DNA of 64,000 nucleotides. Origin: Acidianus sp. HS-5. GTDB lineage: Archaea > Thermoproteota > Thermoprotei_A > Sulfolobales > Sulfolobaceae. A program made the position numbers and the translations under genes. Under the pieces are notes generated by a model that was given only the letters and a program-made list of their open reading frames with translations, was not told the DNA's origin and did not search any database. The stretch spans positions 1,426,001-1,490,000 of the forward strand of contig NZ_AP025245.1 in the NCBI RefSeq assembly GCF_021655615.1. The letters are read 5' to 3'. This document shows, piece by piece, positions 34,790 to 43,270 of this stretch; position 1 is the first letter of the stretch, and every line of letters starts with the position of its first letter.

Positions 34790-35923
34790 ATGAGTGAAGT
34801 AAGCAAAGGTTTAGAAAACGTCTTTATAAAAACTACATCACTTACTTACATCGACGGAGAAGCGGGAATTTTACGTTACGGAGGATACGATATTAACGAT
34901 TTAGTGGAAAACTGCGAGTATGAGGAAATAATCCACTTAATGCTTTTCGGAGAACTACCTACTTCTTCACAGCTATCTAAAATAAAGGAAAAAATAAACG
35001 AGAGTTATAACGTTCCTTATCAAGTATTTGAAGTGCTAGAACACTTACCTCACGACGCAGACGCTGTAGGAATGCTTGAGACTGCATTTAGCATGCTTGG
35101 TTCCTTTTATAACTATCCATGGAATAAGGAAGAGAACAAATGGAGAGCTATAGAAGTAATAGCAAAAACTTCAACTTTAGTTTCAAACATTTACAGAATA
35201 AAGGAAGGATTAAAGCCTAAAGTCCCTGAACCTTCAGGGAGTTATGCAAGGACTTTCCTAGAAACAGCGTTTTCCAGAAAGCCTTCAGAAGAGGAGGTAA
35301 AGGCTATGAACGCTACTTTAATAATCTATACAGATCACGAAGTACCGGCATCAACTACTGCTGCTCTAGTTACTGCATCTACATTATCTGACATGTATTC
35401 TTGCATGGTTTCCGCATTAGCAGCGCTAAAAGGTCCGCTTCACGGAGGAGCAGCAGAGGCTACATTTGAACAGCTTAAAGAAATAGGCGATGAAGGAAAA
35501 GTAGAAGATTGGTTCGACGAGAAAATAATAAAGGAAAAGAACAGACTAATGGGTTTTGGGCACAGGGTTTACAAGACTTACGATCCAAGGGCTAAGATAT
35601 TTAAAAAATATGCAGAAACGTTGGCAAAAACCCCAGACGCAGAAAAGTACTACAAGATAGCTACAAAACTGGAGGAGTTGGGAATTAAGCATTTTGCTGA
35701 AAAGAAGATTTATCCAAACGTCGACTTCTACTCCGGAATTGTCTTCTACTCTCTCGGATTTCCTGAGTACATGTATACTACCTTGTTTGCGTTATCTAGA
35801 GTTTTAGGATGGCTGGCTCATATAATAGAATACGTCGAGGAACAACACAGGTTAATTAGACCTAGAGCGTTATACGTTGGACCAATAAAGAGGGATTTCG
35901 TACCATTAAAATATAGAGGATAA
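34790..35923 (+). CDS. gltA: Citrate synthase
   Basis: The 377-residue enzyme condenses acetyl-CoA with oxaloacetate to citrate. It closely matches Sulfolobus citrate synthase from the start SKGLENVFIKTTSLTYIDG through DHEVPASTTAALV, the catalytic His in GPLHGGAAE, the second His in GFGHRVYKTYDPRAK, the catalytic Asp in PNVDFYSG and the C-terminal EEQHRLIRPRALYVGP. I start it at ATG 34790, directly after the stop of the CBS gene, not at an upstream GTG at 34781. It works with malate dehydrogenase (37692-38624) and the 2-oxoacid oxidoreductase in this window. Confidence 0.97.
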   Translation: MSEVSKGLENVFIKTTSLTYIDGEAGILRYGGYDINDLVENCEYEEIIHLMLFGELPTSSQLSKIKEKINESYNVPYQVFEVLEHLPHDADAVGMLETAFSMLGSFYNYPWNKEENKWRAIEVIAKTSTLVSNIYRIKEGLKPKVPEPSGSYARTFLETAFSRKPSEEEVKAMNATLIIYTDHEVPASTTAALVTASTLSDMYSCMVSALAALKGPLHGGAAEATFEQLKEIGDEGKVEDWFDEKIIKEKNRLMGFGHRVYKTYDPRAKIFKKYAETLAKTPDAEKYYKIATKLEELGIKHFAEKKIYPNVDFYSGIVFYSLGFPEYMYTTLFALSRVLGWLAHIIEYVEEQHRLIRPRALYVGPIKRDFVPLKYRG

Positions 35924-36066
35924 AAGGAGATATGTGAGAGAAAATCAATTCTTTTTTTATGTTTTTATACACACTCACTTTCTCCGCGATGCAATCAAGG
36001 AGTTCTTATTACTAAATTATACTCAATCGAGAGATGAATATTTATTTTCCAGATCGTCTTTCTGAT

Positions 36067-37227
36067 ATGGACTTCGAATTTTCTGATGAGGAAAAGATTT
36101 TCCAAGAAAACCTTAGAGAGTACTTTTCAAAATCCCTGAGGCCTAGATTAAGGGAAATAGATGAAAAAGGAATACCAAAGGATTTCATATTAGATGCAAC
36201 AAAGCTGGGATTGTGGTCTTTAACTTTCTCAGAAGACGTTGGAGGTCAACACGCGTCATTCACATTAGCATCTATAGCTGCAGAAGAAATTGCAAGATCT
36301 GACTTTACCATGGCTACAGCAGTATTTTTCCTCTTAGAAAATAGTTGGGGCTACATTTTAGATAAATACGGTTCAGAAGAACTAAGAAAGGAAGTTCTGC
36401 CTAAAGTCGTTAGCGGAGAGAATTTCCTGGGAATAGCTTCAACAGAACCTACTGGAGGTAGTGACGTCGCAAACTTAAAAACTTCAGCCAAAAAAGAGGG
36501 CGGAAAGTATGTAATTAACGGAGAAAAGGCTTACATAAGTGGAGTTATGGAGGCAAAAGAGTTAGGTGGTGGACACTTAACTTTAGTTAGGACTGGAGAA
36601 AAAGGACATAAAGGAATATCCATAATTTATATTCCAATAAATTTGGAAGGAATTTCAGTATCTAAGATAGAAAATATGGGCAGAATGGGAATCTCAACTG
36701 GAATAATAAAATATAACAATGTGAAAATAGACGAGAAGTATCTCGTAGGAGAAGAGAACAAAGGTTTTTACTATGCAATGGACGGGTTTAACCATGCTAG
36801 AGTTTTAGTTGCGTCCGCATGCATAGGTTCTGCAGAAGCTATACTTGATGAAGGGTTAAAGTATATAAAAGAGAGAGAAGCTTTTGGAGTTAAATTAAAG
36901 GATCTTCAATCGATAGCTTTTGAAGCTGCAGAGCTTTATACAAAGATTGAAATGGCTAGACTTTTGGTTTATAAATCAGCCTGGATGTTGGACAACGAGG
37001 AAAAATTCAAGAGCGAAATACCGAAGTTTTCTGCAATGGTTAAGCTGATTGCTCCGCAGACTGCGTTTGAAGTAATAAAGAGTGTCATGATGTGGTTCGG
37101 AGCTTACGGTTATACGAAAGATGCGGTAATTGAGGCCGGCATGAGGGGGCTCATGTCCTATTTATTGGGCGCAGAAGGAGCTCTAAATGTTATGAAGTTA
37201 ATAATCTCAAGAGAAATACTTAAGTGA
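36067..37227 (+). CDS. Acyl-CoA dehydrogenase
   Basis: The 386-residue protein is an FAD-dependent acyl-CoA dehydrogenase. Visible motifs are ASTEPTGGSDVANLKTSAKK (substrate and flavin contact), FNHARVLVASACIGSAEAIL, EREAFGVKLKDLQSIAFEAA and WFGAYGYTKDAVIEAGMRG near the C-terminus with a likely catalytic Glu. It oxidises acyl-CoA to 2-enoyl-CoA, passing electrons to a flavoprotein. I start it at ATG 36067 (MDFEFSDEEKIFQ, the usual family start). The ATATTTATT at about 36040, some 25 nt before it, would be the TATA box, which lies inside the longer frame that begins at 36034. Confidence 0.9.
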   Translation: MDFEFSDEEKIFQENLREYFSKSLRPRLREIDEKGIPKDFILDATKLGLWSLTFSEDVGGQHASFTLASIAAEEIARSDFTMATAVFFLLENSWGYILDKYGSEELRKEVLPKVVSGENFLGIASTEPTGGSDVANLKTSAKKEGGKYVINGEKAYISGVMEAKELGGGHLTLVRTGEKGHKGISIIYIPINLEGISVSKIENMGRMGISTGIIKYNNVKIDEKYLVGEENKGFYYAMDGFNHARVLVASACIGSAEAILDEGLKYIKEREAFGVKLKDLQSIAFEAAELYTKIEMARLLVYKSAWMLDNEEKFKSEIPKFSAMVKLIAPQTAFEVIKSVMMWFGAYGYTKDAVIEAGMRGLMSYLLGAEGALNVMKLIISREILK

Positions 37228-37352
37228 GCCTTTTTAACATATTATTGACAACTATTAACTTTAGTTAAAAATTATTTTCTATAATTTATCTTAGTATAAT
37301 CTTCAATAAAAAAGATAAAAAAGTTTTTTAGGTAGAATAACCATTATATCAT

Positions 37353-37676
37353 ATGGAAACGCAAATTGATGTAAGGCACAATATAAAATGTTGTTATAAG
37401 CTTAGTGAATCGGACGTTGATGTTTTCCTAAAAATACTCGAAATAAGGAGACCAATAACTTCACAAGAACTTTCTAAGTTACTGAGGGTGAGTAAAACCA
37501 CAGTTGATGGAAGTTTAAAGAGGCTGGCAGATATAGGGCTAATAATAAGGAAAAAATCAGAAAACGGAAGAATAGGTAGACCTACTTATATATACTACTT
37601 ACCCACAGGAATAGAAGAAAAAATAGAAAGCGATTTAAGGAAATGTGCTGACCAGATGCTTGGTACAAAAGTATAG
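37353..37676 (+). CDS. Winged-helix transcription regulator (TrmB/MarR-like)
   Basis: The 107-residue protein has a helix-turn-helix with SQELSKLLRVSKTTVDGSLK in the recognition helix, followed by the wing GRIGRPTYIYYLP. The GRPxYxY wing is typical of small archaeal winged-helix regulators. Short N- and C-terminal extensions contain several cysteines (KCCYKL and RKCADQ), which could bind metal or respond to redox. It stands alone between acyl-CoA dehydrogenase and malate dehydrogenase, either of which could be a target. Confidence 0.8.
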   Translation: METQIDVRHNIKCCYKLSESDVDVFLKILEIRRPITSQELSKLLRVSKTTVDGSLKRLADIGLIIRKKSENGRIGRPTYIYYLPTGIEEKIESDLRKCADQMLGTKV

Positions 37677-37691
37677 AAATTTTTCCCTTTT

Positions 37692-38624
37692 TTAACTTAT
37701 TATCTTCTCTTCTCCTCCTTCTATACTCTTTAACATTTCCTTGTATGCGTTATAATAGTCCTTCATAGCTGCAATCAAGTGCCACCTATCGTCTTCACTT
37801 AAGTGGTCTTCCAATGTTGGACCCATTTTACTTCCTACTACAGTAGGAATACTAACATGAATTATTTCATCCTCGTATTGCCTAGGTATAGCAATGCTCA
37901 TTACCCTATTCTCGTTGAGGGCAATCGCCTTAATTATATCAGCAATTATTGTTCCAGGTCCCCAAGTAGTTCCACCCATTACTCTTATTATATCTGCAGG
38001 AATACTCTTTACGTATTTTTCCACTTGTTCTTTAGGAAGATCTCCAACTTGTTTCCTATCTACAGAAACGGTGCTCCACAGTACGACAGCATCCTCTCCG
38101 TGTTCTCCCCCAACAAAGCCGTCAACCAAACTAACGGGGACGTGAAGGATCTTTGAAATATAAGCTCTTAACCTCATGCTTTCCACTTGATCTCCAGTAC
38201 TTATTACGTATTCTTTGGAGTACTTTGCAAAGACCGAAGCCATCATATCTACTGGATTTGATACCATTACGTAAATTGCTCCAGGGTTTCTTTTAGGCAA
38301 TTCTTTAGCAAGTTGAATAATAATCTTTGCATTGTCAGCAAATAAATCCCTCCTACTCATCCCGGGCTTCCTCGGTCTTCCTGCAGTAATCACTATAATA
38401 TCTGAACCCGTTACATCATCTAGGGAGTTAGTCCCAGTAATTTCAGTATCAATTCTTAGGGAAGCTAATGCATGTCTAAGCTCATGTTCGAATTTTTCGG
38501 GAAGTTCAGGAATGATATCATAAAGGATAACTTCATCGAATATTCCCTTAGTTATTGATGAGTAGGCTATTGTTTGTCCTATTTTTCCTACACCTATAAA
38601 TGAAGCTTTTATCATAATTATCAT
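37692..38624 (-). CDS. mdh: Malate dehydrogenase
   Basis: The 310-residue protein is an LDH/MDH-superfamily enzyme very like Sulfolobus malate dehydrogenase. It has the Rossmann motif GVGKIGQ, the substrate loop TAGRPRKPGMSRRDLF with Arg residues, VMVSNPVDMM and the catalytic His in GGEHGEDAV. It interconverts malate and oxaloacetate, feeding citrate synthase. An ATG at 38615 gives the usual start IKASFIGVGKIG; I keep the ATG at 38624 because AGTTTAAATTC lies about 25 nt before it. The difference is three residues. The gene is convergent with the regulator at 37353. Confidence 0.95.
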   Translation of the reverse strand: MIIMIKASFIGVGKIGQTIAYSSITKGIFDEVILYDIIPELPEKFEHELRHALASLRIDTEITGTNSLDDVTGSDIIVITAGRPRKPGMSRRDLFADNAKIIIQLAKELPKRNPGAIYVMVSNPVDMMASVFAKYSKEYVISTGDQVESMRLRAYISKILHVPVSLVDGFVGGEHGEDAVVLWSTVSVDRKQVGDLPKEQVEKYVKSIPADIIRVMGGTTWGPGTIIADIIKAIALNENRVMSIAIPRQYEDEIIHVSIPTVVGSKMGPTLEDHLSEDDRWHLIAAMKDYYNAYKEMLKSIEGGEEKIIS

Positions 38625-38820
38625 GATAATATTCTCTGCTAAGAATTTAAACTTTACTTAATTTATTTATATTCGAAAAATATAAAGTTTAGTACATTTC
38701 GATATTAGTGTTAGGTCTAAAAATCATGAAAAAATGTTTATTAAATTCTTCTTATTAAACTGATAAAGTTATTATAATAACATTTATTAACCAAGTATAC
38801 ATATATACATATTGGTAGAC

Positions 38821-39129
38821 ATGAACTATTCAAGAATACCCGGACTGCTTGGAGTTTACAAGCTTCAAGGAGGCAAGTTCACAAAAGTTGAAGGTGGAGG
38901 AGTCAACATAGATTTAGATAAGCTGACAGACATAGTAATGGAGAACATGAGGATAGGAGAAGATGAAGCACAGAAAATAGGCTTAGGTTCACTGCAGGGA
39001 TTTGCTATGATCTTAGACGATACAGGTTTTGCCTACATTAATGGCATACTGCTAGTCGTTGACGCAATGAAAACTAACTGGGATTTGGTTGTAAAAACAA
39101 TGGAGGGGATAATGTATGAAAAAAGTTAA
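38821..39129 (+). CDS. DUF2173 protein (roadblock/LC7-like)
   Basis: This 102-residue protein, starting at ATG 38821 (MNYSRIPGLLGVYKLQGGKF), matches DUF2173, a family with a roadblock/LC7-like fold: a long central helix followed by GFAMILDDTGFAYINGILLV strands. DUF2173 proteins are common in chemolithotrophs and Sulfolobales. They may bind small molecules or serve as scaffolds for energy-metabolism complexes. An upstream TTG at 38812 is in frame but the ATG has a TATA-like region about 25 nt ahead. It overlaps the next DUF2173 gene by 14 bases. Confidence 0.75.
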   Translation: MNYSRIPGLLGVYKLQGGKFTKVEGGGVNIDLDKLTDIVMENMRIGEDEAQKIGLGSLQGFAMILDDTGFAYINGILLVVDAMKTNWDLVVKTMEGIMYEKS

Positions 39130-39577
39130 AGGATACATAGGTCACGTAAAAATAGATAAAGACGGCAAACCAGTGGAATCTAACGTGAATAATGCAGAAG
39201 AGATCGCTAAAATGTTGAAATTTAACGTAGAGAAAGGGAATCAAGAGGCTAAAGATCTAGGATTCAACAAAATGAACGGCTTTGCAATGTTCGGTTCAGA
39301 TAAGAGCTTAACGTTCATGAAGGATACTGCCTTACTTGTTGATAATAAGAAAGCGGACTGGCAAGAATTATTTACTACCTATACATACATTAAATCCTGG
39401 CTAATAGGAGGAATAGCACTTCTAGTCATTTCCTTAATCCTCTATTACCTTGCAATATTCACGTCTTACATGGATTATTTTGCCCCAGAACCAAGATTTT
39501 ACACTCCTACAATATTACTGTTAATCTCAGTATTTATGATACTGTTATCAAAATCTAAGTACAGCTATAGACTTTAA
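39116..39577 (+). CDS. DUF2173 protein with two membrane helices
   Basis: The first 90 residues repeat the DUF2173 pattern of the preceding gene (KGYIGHVKIDKDGKPVESNV, then NKMNGFAMFGSDKSLTFMKD). The C-terminal 60 residues form two membrane helices (about 96-118 and 126-146), which would anchor the pair in the membrane. It is translationally coupled to the gene before it. The neighbouring terminal oxidase cluster makes a role in membrane-linked redox chemistry plausible, but this is inference from position. Confidence 0.75.
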   Translation: MKKVKGYIGHVKIDKDGKPVESNVNNAEEIAKMLKFNVEKGNQEAKDLGFNKMNGFAMFGSDKSLTFMKDTALLVDNKKADWQELFTTYTYIKSWLIGGIALLVISLILYYLAIFTSYMDYFAPEPRFYTPTILLLISVFMILLSKSKYSYRL

Positions 39578-39736
39578 TCCTTCTCTTTTTTGCTTTGCGG
39601 CTAGTCAATTTTTATCAAAGCTAAAAACTTATTTTTAATTCACATCTGATTTAGAATTTAATAAGAACTCGGGCTTAACGCCCAAGGAAATTGAAGTACA
39701 ACTTCTTTATAAGAAGGGATTAAAGACTCTGTGCTT

Positions 39737-40255
39737 TCACTGAGGTAATTGCAGAAAAGATACTCCGAGTATCATGAGTATTACTGCCAAGGTTAGGAGT
39801 ACAGCACCGAGTTTGGAGTAAAAAGATAGTTTAGCCTTCAGTTTTTCCACTTCCCTAATTGATGAAGGGTCTATTGATTTGTAAGCCTTAAATATTCTCT
39901 CAAAAAGAAACCCTATATTTAGGCCTACTAGAAATCCTGCAAGGCCCAGAATACCTCCTAACAATATGGAAAATCCCCATCCAGTGAGCAAAACCTTCTG
40001 AACTTCCTGCATCCCTCCGTCTTTATAATACCCTATCATGTAGTGAATGAACTCTCCAGCTCCAAATACCACGGTTATCATACCAGTAGATTCTATAAAA
40101 GACACAAGTGAAGGAAAAAGTGTAGTGAGAAATTCACCCTCATTTTCCACTTTTTCTAGCTTTGGAAAGAATAAACCAAAAAGGAGGACTGCTCCGTAAT
40201 ATATCATGCCGAAAAAACCGTGAACTACGTTCAAAATAAAGTTTATTGGTACCAA
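39737..40255 (-). CDS. Four-helix membrane protein of the oxidase neighbourhood
   Basis: The 172-residue protein has four predicted membrane helices. Histidines occur in or near two of them (NVVHGFFGMIYY and GEFIHYMIGY), positions that could hold a heme or quinone, although I cannot assign a family. A charged loop FERIFKAYKSIDPSS lies on one side. It is the last gene of a minus-strand run that begins with the Rieske protein SoxL and includes three other small membrane proteins, so it is probably an accessory subunit or assembly factor of the terminal oxidase. Confidence 0.65.
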   Translation of the reverse strand: MVPINFILNVVHGFFGMIYYGAVLLFGLFFPKLEKVENEGEFLTTLFPSLVSFIESTGMITVVFGAGEFIHYMIGYYKDGGMQEVQKVLLTGWGFSILLGGILGLAGFLVGLNIGFLFERIFKAYKSIDPSSIREVEKLKAKLSFYSKLGAVLLTLAVILMILGVSFLQLPQ

Positions 40256-40264
40256 TTTGCTCGC

Positions 40265-40657
40265 CTATAAAGAATAAACTACTGCACCTACGGAAGATAT
40301 TATAGCTATCATGAAAGATATAGCCATTAGATAAGAAAAGTCGTAGTTATAAGTAGCGTAAAAAGCTAAACCGCCTGCAGCTGCTAAACCAACAAACACC
40401 GCAGTTGTAATCCCAAGGTAAAATAAGTCCTTCCTATTGCTCAAATAAGTTAACGAGAATAGGAGAACGGCACCTAATCCACTGAGCAATGCAAGGCTTA
40501 AGTGAGCAGAAAGTATTGCGGCCATCCATGCTTCCTTTATTGGAAATTGATCGTTCAACAGAGTGGTTATTCCTGCTATGAAAGCCCCCATGAGTAAGAT
40601 AGTTTCAACAGTAGATGCAACTAAAACAGGAGTATTCCTACCTACTTGCGAAGCCAT
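40265..40657 (-). CDS. Four-helix membrane protein of the oxidase neighbourhood
   Basis: The 130-residue protein contains four predicted membrane helices separated by short loops. A His sits in the second (AILSAHLSLALLSG). The N-terminus MASQVGRNTPVLVAS is short and polar. It is 9 bases upstream of the gene at 39737-40255 on the same strand, so these are co-transcribed. Nothing identifies its enzymatic role. An oxidase subunit is a reasonable guess from location only. Confidence 0.65.
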   Translation of the reverse strand: MASQVGRNTPVLVASTVETILLMGAFIAGITTLLNDQFPIKEAWMAAILSAHLSLALLSGLGAVLLFSLTYLSNRKDLFYLGITTAVFVGLAAAGGLAFYATYNYDFSYLMAISFMIAIISSVGAVVYSL

Positions 40658-40727
40658 AGATCATCAAAATAAGATTGTTTTAACTATTAAATAAATCTTT
40701 CATCAAAAAATTCGAATTAAAAAAGAT

Positions 40728-41150
40728 TTATCTTCTTAAAGAATAAAAGAATATTGCCGAAGTAAACGCTATCGTAAACACGAACCCGGTGCCCATTCCT
40801 ATTGCGTAGCAGGGAGTAGAAAATCCTCCGAAGTAAAACAGTCCCTCAAAAGCCGCGGCCAAAACTGATATAATGTCGAGGACTGCAAGAATTCTTAAAG
40901 TGAAATTACCGCTCCTAGTTGTAGAACCGTATAAGGAGATTGCTAAGATAACGTCAAAAGCCGCTGCGTAAATGTGCGCAGTTATAGGATAACCTAACAG
41001 CGGTAATTTGTACACTGCAATCCCCATTCCCGCAACGTATGTTATTATTAGTGTAAAAAGCTCTCCTAAAGCTAGGGCTGGCGTATAGTAATGTCTGGAG
41101 AAAGTTCCAGTCATGTTTTCGTACATATTTAGTAACTTGGAGCTCATCAT
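40728..41150 (-). CDS. Four-helix membrane protein of the oxidase neighbourhood
   Basis: The protein (140 residues from ATG 41150) has four predicted membrane helices: ALALGELFTLIITYVAGMG, AHIYAAAFDVILAISLYG, ILAVLDIISVLAAAFEGLFY and MGTGFVFTIAFTSAIFFY. The pattern, with His at SRHYYT and AHIYAA, resembles small oxidase-associated proteins, but I cannot name a family. I chose ATG 41150 over a start at 41189 because TTTTTAAG is about 26 nt upstream of it. This promoter suggests a separate transcript from that of SoxL. Confidence 0.6.
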   Translation of the reverse strand: MMSSKLLNMYENMTGTFSRHYYTPALALGELFTLIITYVAGMGIAVYKLPLLGYPITAHIYAAAFDVILAISLYGSTTRSGNFTLRILAVLDIISVLAAAFEGLFYFGGFSTPCYAIGMGTGFVFTIAFTSAIFFYSLRR

Positions 41151-41192
41151 GGTATTTATCGAATTTAAACTTAAAAAGTCTATTTTCAAAAA

Positions 41193-41375
41193 TCAGTAAA
41201 AATCTTTGAAGAAGATAAGGAAAAACGATAAAGAGGCTAGGATAATGTAGATGGCTGCATCGATTATAGTAGTCGCCTCTGCTCCTATGACTGACGGTAA
41301 CAGGAAGTCAAGAGGAATTGATATAATGAAAAAGAATATCATGGAGATTATTACGAGGTTAAGTCTTAAATTCAT
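41193..41375 (-). CDS. Small two-helix membrane protein (60 aa)
   Basis: The 60-residue product consists of two membrane helices (LNLVIISMIFFFIISIPL and IIDAAIYIILASLSFFLIFF) joined by a short loop. It begins 38 bases after the SoxD-like gene on the same strand. A CTTATAAG box near 41396-41404 lies about 25 nt upstream of the ATG, which suggests it has its own promoter. It may be a small accessory subunit of the oxidase. No family is recognised. Confidence 0.55.
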   Translation of the reverse strand: MNLRLNLVIISMIFFFIISIPLDFLLPSVIGAEATTIIDAAIYIILASLSFFLIFFKDFY

Positions 41376-41412
41376 AAAAACATATAAAAATAAAGTAACT
41401 TATAAGATTTTC

Positions 41413-41538
41413 TTATAAAAGGCTTGCAATAAGGTTTACTGGAGAGGAGTCCCAAAGTATTGTATAAATAATGAAAGCCGCTAAAGCCGCAGTAGCTACG
41501 AAAATTAAGGAAACTATTGCTAAGCCCAGCCTGCTCAC
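41413..41538 (-). CDS. soxD: SoxD-like small oxidase subunit (41 aa)
   Basis: A GTG at 41538, one base after the stop of the Rieske gene, opens 41 codons ending in TAA at 41413. The preceding GGTGGGT supplies a strong ribosome-binding site. The peptide has one membrane helix, VSRLGLAIVSLIFVATAALA and AFIIY, followed by a short polar tail. In Sulfolobus acidocaldarius the quinol oxidase cluster includes a similarly tiny one-helix subunit, SoxD, next to SoxL. Position, size and topology agree, so I name it SoxD-like; sequence similarity could not be tested. Confidence 0.6.
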   Translation of the reverse strand: MSRLGLAIVSLIFVATAALAAFIIYTILWDSSPVNLIASLL

Positions 41539-41539
41539 T

Positions 41540-42517
41540 TCACCCACCCCCGAAAGGATCACCGTCGTCTTGAGTTTGAGTATAACAATTAGTTGGCTTT
41601 TTACCTTTAGAAAGTATTAATTTAGGGCATTCCGTCTTTTCATCATATGAATCTAAGTATGCAGCACCTTCTAAGTCTGAAGTGTGGTCCATAATTGGTG
41701 GAGCCTTAGTGTTCATTGAGACAGCATATAGGTAGTCAGTACTGGAATCCCAGTATAGCTGAACGTAAGGTAAAGGTCTAACTGTAGGTCCTGTTATTAC
41801 TGCAGCGCCATGCCACGGATCGTATGTAGAACCGTGACAGTCACAGTGGATAACGCTCTTTGCATTGGCACTCAATGCTGCTTGATACGCTGAAGGCGGT
41901 AGGAAGTCTGGAACTACTCCTCCTGGCTTAAAATACTGCGGTGGATAAAAGTGTATTTCTGGAGGAGTGCAACCTAAATGCTGGCAAATTGCGCTGTAGG
42001 CTACTATTGATTTGTAAGGACCTACTCCACCTGGGAAATGGTAAGTCTTCCCGGTCTGAGGTATGAGGACTTCCGTAGGCTTTATTTCCACCGGTTTATC
42101 GTTCTCGTCTCCCATATTAAGAAGGAAGGTGATATCACCTAGCATTGGATACTCAAAAAGGAGGATTTCAGGATTGTTTACGGGGATCTTGGAAGCCTCT
42201 ATGGGAACTCCATCAGAATTAACTATAACCATCCAAGGAAACTTCTTCAAAGTTACTACCTCGGGGTTAAGAGAATTTATAAGAGGTACTGCAGAGGCAA
42301 CTGCAACTACACCAATTCCAATAAGAAGACCTTTCAGAAAAGCCCTCCTGGCAGGGTCTAGAGGTCCAACGTTCTTTTCCGCATAATCGAACAAGTAATC
42401 TTTACCCTCTTTCATGAACCTCTTTTCATCAAACTTAGTATTCCGCATCTTCCACAGAAGCTTCTTAGCGAAGATAAAGTCCTCTCTCTTTATTATTACT
42501 TTAACTGGGTTCATCAT
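41540..42517 (-). CDS. soxL: Rieske iron-sulfur protein, SoxL type
   Basis: The protein of about 325 residues is a membrane-anchored Rieske protein. An N-terminal cytoplasmic part leads to RRAFLKGLLIGIGVVAVASA, a twin-arginine-like signal/anchor. The 2Fe-2S cluster ligands are in CQHLGC and HCDCHGST. The end is Gly-rich (DDGDPFGGG). It transfers electrons from quinol to cytochromes of the terminal oxidase, outside the membrane. I use ATG 42517; the reading frame also extends to a TTG at 42523. A TATA-like element is at about 42537-42546. It is divergent from soxA. Confidence 0.92.
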   Translation of the reverse strand: MMNPVKVIIKREDFIFAKKLLWKMRNTKFDEKRFMKEGKDYLFDYAEKNVGPLDPARRAFLKGLLIGIGVVAVASAVPLINSLNPEVVTLKKFPWMVIVNSDGVPIEASKIPVNNPEILLFEYPMLGDITFLLNMGDENDKPVEIKPTEVLIPQTGKTYHFPGGVGPYKSIVAYSAICQHLGCTPPEIHFYPPQYFKPGGVVPDFLPPSAYQAALSANAKSVIHCDCHGSTYDPWHGAAVITGPTVRPLPYVQLYWDSSTDYLYAVSMNTKAPPIMDHTSDLEGAAYLDSYDEKTECPKLILSKGKKPTNCYTQTQDDGDPFGGG

Positions 42518-42748
42518 GATCAACTATTTTTTATGATAATAAAAACTTTTCTACTTTACTTATATTAACTTATTTGCGCATATAGAAGCAATTTTGAAAA
42601 ATAAAAAAGTTTTAACAACTTTAATCTGCTTATTCAAACTAAATATATTAAATTTAGAAAAGTTTATTACTTAATATAATCATGAAGTTATTGAAAACTT
42701 CATAGTTATTAAAAATAATGTTTATAAGTTAGCTAAGTAAGAAATATC
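42518..42748. promoter_or_regulatory. Divergent promoter region of soxL and soxA
   Basis: This 231-base region is very AT-rich. TTTATAAGTT at 42721-42730 is the likely TATA box of soxA (start 42749). On the opposite strand GTTTTTATTA (plus 42537-42546) is that of soxL (start 42517). Both lie 20-29 nt from the start codon, so both mRNAs are leaderless. Confidence 0.6.
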
Positions 42749-43270
42749 ATGATAAAAATGATAGATAAAATAAAGGAACACGCAGAGTTGAGCTGGTTCA
42801 TAGTGATGATGATACTCGTAGCAGTATTCGTAGCTTGGAACATAAGAGGAGTTATAACGGGTAGCAGTACAAGTTACAGATACGGTCTACCTCTCTTCTC
42901 AGGAATGCCTAAAGATGCTCAGAGTGCAGTAAAGTACTTCGAAGCACATCCGCCCAAGAACGGTTCCTGTGAAGTAATTAACGGAATATTAGTAGTAAAT
43001 ATGACTGTAACTCAGCCTAACGGTTTTCATCCTAACGTGATAAGGGCGAAACCAGGAGAACAAATAGCAATAATCCTAAACTCACCGCAAGTCATTACGG
43101 GATTCTTCTTAAGACTTCCAGACGGCGTAGTTAATGTAAACGCCGTGCCTGGCTACGTAAGTTACGTTTACTTCGTTGCCCCCACTTCACCCGGAAATTA
43201 CACTTGGAGAGAACCAGAATTCGCTTGTTATAATTACTCATATTGGACTGGAACGCTAGAGGTGAGCTGA
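42749..43270 (+). CDS. soxA: Quinol oxidase subunit II, SoxA type
   Basis: The 173-residue protein has one N-terminal membrane helix (about 15-34) and an outside cupredoxin-like domain, as in oxidase subunit II. The region where CuA subunits have two Cys, two His and a Met reads REPEFACYNYSYWTGTLEV with a single Cys and no His, so the CuA site is missing. That fits a quinol oxidase, which takes electrons from caldariellaquinol instead of cytochrome c. The subunit I gene follows directly after its stop. Confidence 0.88.
   Translation: MIKMIDKIKEHAELSWFIVMMILVAVFVAWNIRGVITGSSTSYRYGLPLFSGMPKDAQSAVKYFEAHPPKNGSCEVINGILVVNMTVTQPNGFHPNVIRAKPGEQIAIILNSPQVITGFFLRLPDGVVNVNAVPGYVSYVYFVAPTSPGNYTWREPEFACYNYSYWTGTLEVS

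Noticed and set aside
39640..39740. Startless plus-strand frame (GLTPKEIEVQLLYKKGLKTL) after the DUF2173 pair
   Set aside because: About 33 codons without start codon or promoter; likely chance or the end of a lost gene.
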